From a virus, in the IMG/VR virus record IMGVR_UViG_3300026209_000620, positions 1-32,896 of that record: a DNA stretch of 32,896 nucleotides; one strand, 5' to 3'. The position numbers and the translations under genes were made by a program. Shown here piece by piece: positions 30,799 to 32,896 of this stretch (positions are counted from its first letter, which is position 1; the number at the start of each line of letters is the position of its first letter). Under the pieces are notes generated by a model. The model was not told the origin of the DNA, did no database searches, and saw nothing but the letters and a program-made list of their open reading frames with translations.

Positions 30799-31502
30799 AA
30801 CGAGTTATTGTAACAGGAGCTACAGGTCTTATAGGTAAAGAGGTTAGTAGTTTTTTAGAAAAAAATAGTTATAAAGTTATAAGATGTTCAAAAAGTTTGG
30901 GTTATGATTTAACAGATGAATTGGTGGTTAAAAAGTTTTTTGATGAAAACCCAGCTGAGTATTTAGTAAATTTATATGCATTAAATCAACACGTAGAAGA
31001 AAATGCATTGAGTTCGGATGGTCATCAAATGAATCCAAAAGGAAATGATATATACGATATATCATTAGATTCGATAAATGAATATTTGAATATAAATGTA
31101 ACAAGTTTATTTTCAGTATGTAGAGAATTTGCTCGAGTAAATAAAGCAGGTGTTATTGTTAATTTTTCATCAATATATGGTATGGTTTCTCCAGACCCTT
31201 CAATGTATGGAAGTGATAATAAACATATTGGGTATCCAATTTCTAAGTGTGCAGTTCGTCAGTTATCTAAATATTTAGCAGTCAATTTATCACCAAATAT
31301 TAGAGTGAACTGTGTTATTCCTGGTGGAGTTAAAGATTCACAATCAGAAAGTTTTACTAAAAAATATAATGAAAGAGTTCCTATTGGGCGGATGATGAAT
31401 GTTAGTGAACTAAATGGGATAGTTAAATTTTTATGTTCAAGTGAGTCATCTTATTGTAATGGTGGAGAATTTTTAATAGATGGAGGCTATACATCGTGGT
31501 AA
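30795..31502 (+). CDS. Short-chain dehydrogenase/reductase
   Basis: This 235-residue SDR has the NAD(P)-binding TGATGLIG (residues 7-14), NVTSLFSVCREFARV, the catalytic Ser in VNFSSIYGMVSPDP, and YPISK (YxxxK) with the following CAVRQLSKYLAVNLS and IRVNCVIPGGV. It ends in the standard GGEFLIDGGYTSW. SDRs sit beside NeuB/NeuA-type genes in flagellin-glycosylation and legionaminic-acid loci (PtmA in Campylobacter), which fits here. It would oxidise or reduce a sugar intermediate. Overlaps on both ends imply translational coupling. A 21-base near-perfect inverted repeat lies inside the gene at 31044-31066. Confidence 0.9.
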   Translation: MKRVIVTGATGLIGKEVSSFLEKNSYKVIRCSKSLGYDLTDELVVKKFFDENPAEYLVNLYALNQHVEENALSSDGHQMNPKGNDIYDISLDSINEYLNINVTSLFSVCREFARVNKAGVIVNFSSIYGMVSPDPSMYGSDNKHIGYPISKCAVRQLSKYLAVNLSPNIRVNCVIPGGVKDSQSESFTKKYNERVPIGRMMNVSELNGIVKFLCSSESSYCNGGEFLIDGGYTSW

Positions 31503-32191
31503 ATAAATCTTTAAAGGATATATGTTTTATAATTTCAGCTAGGTTAAACTCAACAAGAGTACCACGTAAAATGATAAAACCATTTTCAGATACTACATTG
31601 ATGGATTTAGGGATAAATAAAATATTATCTTCTCAAATTATTCCTAGAGAAAACTTTTATTGTTCTGTATATGAAGATGAATTAGTAGAGTTGTGTAATA
31701 GGTATAATGTTAATATTTTCAATAGATCAAAAAAATCAGCGAATGGTGAAAATTCATTGACAAATATATATGAGTGGCATGATAAACTTCCCTACAAATA
31801 TGTTGTACTTATCAATGCGTGTACTCCATTGTTAAAGACGGAAACTATTGATAAGTTTGTAGAGAAGTATATGAATTTAGATTCAGATGGATTGTTTGGT
31901 GTTATAGGAAAGAAACAATATTATTGGAATAAAGAAGGTGATATGATTACTAATTGGCCTGATGGAATTTCTATTATGAATACTAAAGAAGTAGAGAAAA
32001 CTTATGAAGCGGCTCATTGTTTATATGCATCAAGAATGGATACTATAAAAGATGAGATTTGGATGGGAGATGCACCATTTACTAAAGGAAATCCAGAGTT
32101 ATTTGAAATGGATGAATTGGAAGTTTTTGATATTGATTATCCTTGGCAGTTTGAAGTAGGAGAAGTTTTATATGATAAGTTCAAGTTATAA
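31496..32191 (+). CDS. neuA: CMP-sugar (NeuA-like) cytidylyltransferase
   Basis: This 231-residue nucleotidyltransferase of the GT-A fold starts DICFIISARLNSTRVPRKMI, the NeuA/KdsB activation loop, though the usual ARxGS is ARLNS. It continues with LINACTPLLKTETIDKF and ends EVFDIDYPWQFEVGEVL, the acidic metal-binding and C-terminal helix pattern of CMP-sialic/legionaminic acid synthetases. It should activate the NeuB product with CTP. GTG at 31496 has GGAGG (31482-31486) upstream and overlaps the SDR stop. Other CMP- or dTDP-sugar synthetases share the fold; the NeuB context favours NeuA. Confidence 0.8.
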   Translation: MVNKSLKDICFIISARLNSTRVPRKMIKPFSDTTLMDLGINKILSSQIIPRENFYCSVYEDELVELCNRYNVNIFNRSKKSANGENSLTNIYEWHDKLPYKYVVLINACTPLLKTETIDKFVEKYMNLDSDGLFGVIGKKQYYWNKEGDMITNWPDGISIMNTKEVEKTYEAAHCLYASRMDTIKDEIWMGDAPFTKGNPELFEMDELEVFDIDYPWQFEVGEVLYDKFKL

Positions 32192-32896
32192 AGATCATTA
32201 TAAACTTTGTAGAGAAGTTAATCCAGTAGATCAGTATAAGAGTAGATATTCAAGTGTATATGATTTAACGGTAGATGATACTTTAATAACTATAGATGAA
32301 AATTTACTTGAAATTATAAGACAAAAAATTGATGATAAAATAAAGAGAATGGATGGTTGTTTTATAGATTCAACTGGACATGCAATTAGAGTGGATGAGT
32401 GGAGAGATATAAAGGAACTTTATACTTTAACTGAAAGTTTTATGCCAACTATTGAAAGAGAAATATTTGGATGTAGTGCTAAGGTAGAATTTTTACATCC
32501 CTACAGAAATATTCCAAGTGATAAAGAGGGAAGTGATGAAACAAATCCAAATTCAGTAGAATCATCTTGGAAATGGCATTATGATGATTGTCCAGCAGAA
32601 TTTGTAAAATTATTCATTTATTTAAATGATGTTACTAAAGATAATGGGTGTTTGAAATATGTACAGGATTTTGATGGTAATATACCAGTTATAGAATCAT
32701 ATAGAACAACACCATATGGAGACGCAGTTAGATCACAGGAATATAAAGCATCAAGAATACCACCTGAAGTGGTTAAGAAAAAATTAGAAGATGGTGGTAA
32801 GATTGTTAATGTAACGGGAACTAAAGGTAGTAGTGTTATATGTACACCAAATATAATACATAGAGCAAGTTGTCCAAAACCTGATACAGTACCAAG
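32172..32896 (+). CDS. PhyH-type 2-oxoglutarate/Fe(II) oxygenase, 3' end cut by the window
   Basis: The frame starts at ATG 32172, overlapping the NeuA-like gene by 20 bases, and is open to the end of the window (241 full codons). The protein has the iron ligands H136 and D138 in WKWHYDDCPAEF and a distal His in NIIHRASCPK (H230), with VKLFIYLNDVTKDNGCLKYV between them, the phytanoyl-CoA dioxygenase pattern. The 2-oxoglutarate-binding Arg would fall just beyond the window. It probably hydroxylates a sugar or lipid made by the upstream operon. It differs clearly from the prolyl-hydroxylase-like oxygenase at 17481. Confidence 0.82.
   Translation, partial: MISSSYKDHYKLCREVNPVDQYKSRYSSVYDLTVDDTLITIDENLLEIIRQKIDDKIKRMDGCFIDSTGHAIRVDEWRDIKELYTLTESFMPTIEREIFGCSAKVEFLHPYRNIPSDKEGSDETNPNSVESSWKWHYDDCPAEFVKLFIYLNDVTKDNGCLKYVQDFDGNIPVIESYRTTPYGDAVRSQEYKASRIPPEVVKKKLEDGGKIVNVTGTKGSSVICTPNIIHRASCPKPDTVP

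Noticed and set aside
1-32896. tRNA genes, IS elements, integrase or attachment sites
   Set aside because: I saw no cloverleaf-like sequence, transposase, integrase or long direct repeat. Gene spacing leaves almost no room for them.

Overview
The window is a contiguous piece of a large, AT-rich, T4-like (myovirus-type) marine phage genome. Every convincing gene lies on the plus strand, and genes are packed tightly with many ATGA or TAATG overlaps. The phage identity rests on a T4-type replisome: gp41-like helicase, family B DNA polymerase (gp43-like), gp45-like clamp, gp44-like clamp loader and a probable gp62. It is supported by phage-type DNA methyltransferases, a DUF1599 protein and small zinc-ribbon proteins of the kind common in marine T4-like phages. 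A complete TonB-dependent outer-membrane receptor, with the N-terminal domain and plug style of Bacteroidota and Marinimicrobia (SAR406), suggests a Gram-negative host from that neighbourhood. The host is an inference.

Layout. (1) 1-7226: end of a DNA methyltransferase, helicase, a small basic protein, a monomeric B12-dependent ribonucleotide reductase, then the TonB-dependent receptor with its own candidate promoter and a strong terminator (a 'moron'-like unit). (2) 7283-13939: a TTGACA-type promoter, DNA polymerase, an HldC-like sugar nucleotidyltransferase, a second methyltransferase, clamp, clamp loader and ClpP. (3) 13939-18032: a dense accessory cluster of HldA-like kinase, zinc ribbon, PP-loop ATPase, an aminoacyl-tRNA-synthetase-like amino acid:carrier-protein ligase fused to a GNAT-like domain, a sulfotransferase and a 2-oxoglutarate/iron oxygenase. 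(4) 18070-22462: a probable virion protein with a degenerate Hint domain, gp62-like protein, DUF1599 protein, Cas4/RecB-type nuclease, SLOG protein and a ribbon-helix-helix protein. (5) 22479-27340: two GT-B glycosyltransferases, a zinc-ribbon protein and two unidentified proteins. (6) 27356-32896: a sugar/glycan operon with GT2, NeuB, a GT42/DUF115-like protein, radical SAM/SPASM, SDR, a NeuA-like CMP-sugar synthetase and a truncated PhyH-type oxygenase.

How it fits together. The replication genes are interleaved with cargo for nucleotide supply (NrdJ), DNA marking (two methyltransferases whose C-termini resemble clamp-binding peptides, DUF1599) and extensive surface or base chemistry (ADP-heptose, nonulosonic acid, amino-acid activation, sulfation, hydroxylation). 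The most novel-looking parts are the amino-acid-activating ligase/GNAT fusion cluster at 14965-18032, the phage-borne TonB receptor beside a B12-dependent reductase, and the nonulosonic-acid operon. No tRNA, CRISPR array, IS element or gene-free stretch over 300 bases was seen. All calls are from reading the sequence; no database search was run.
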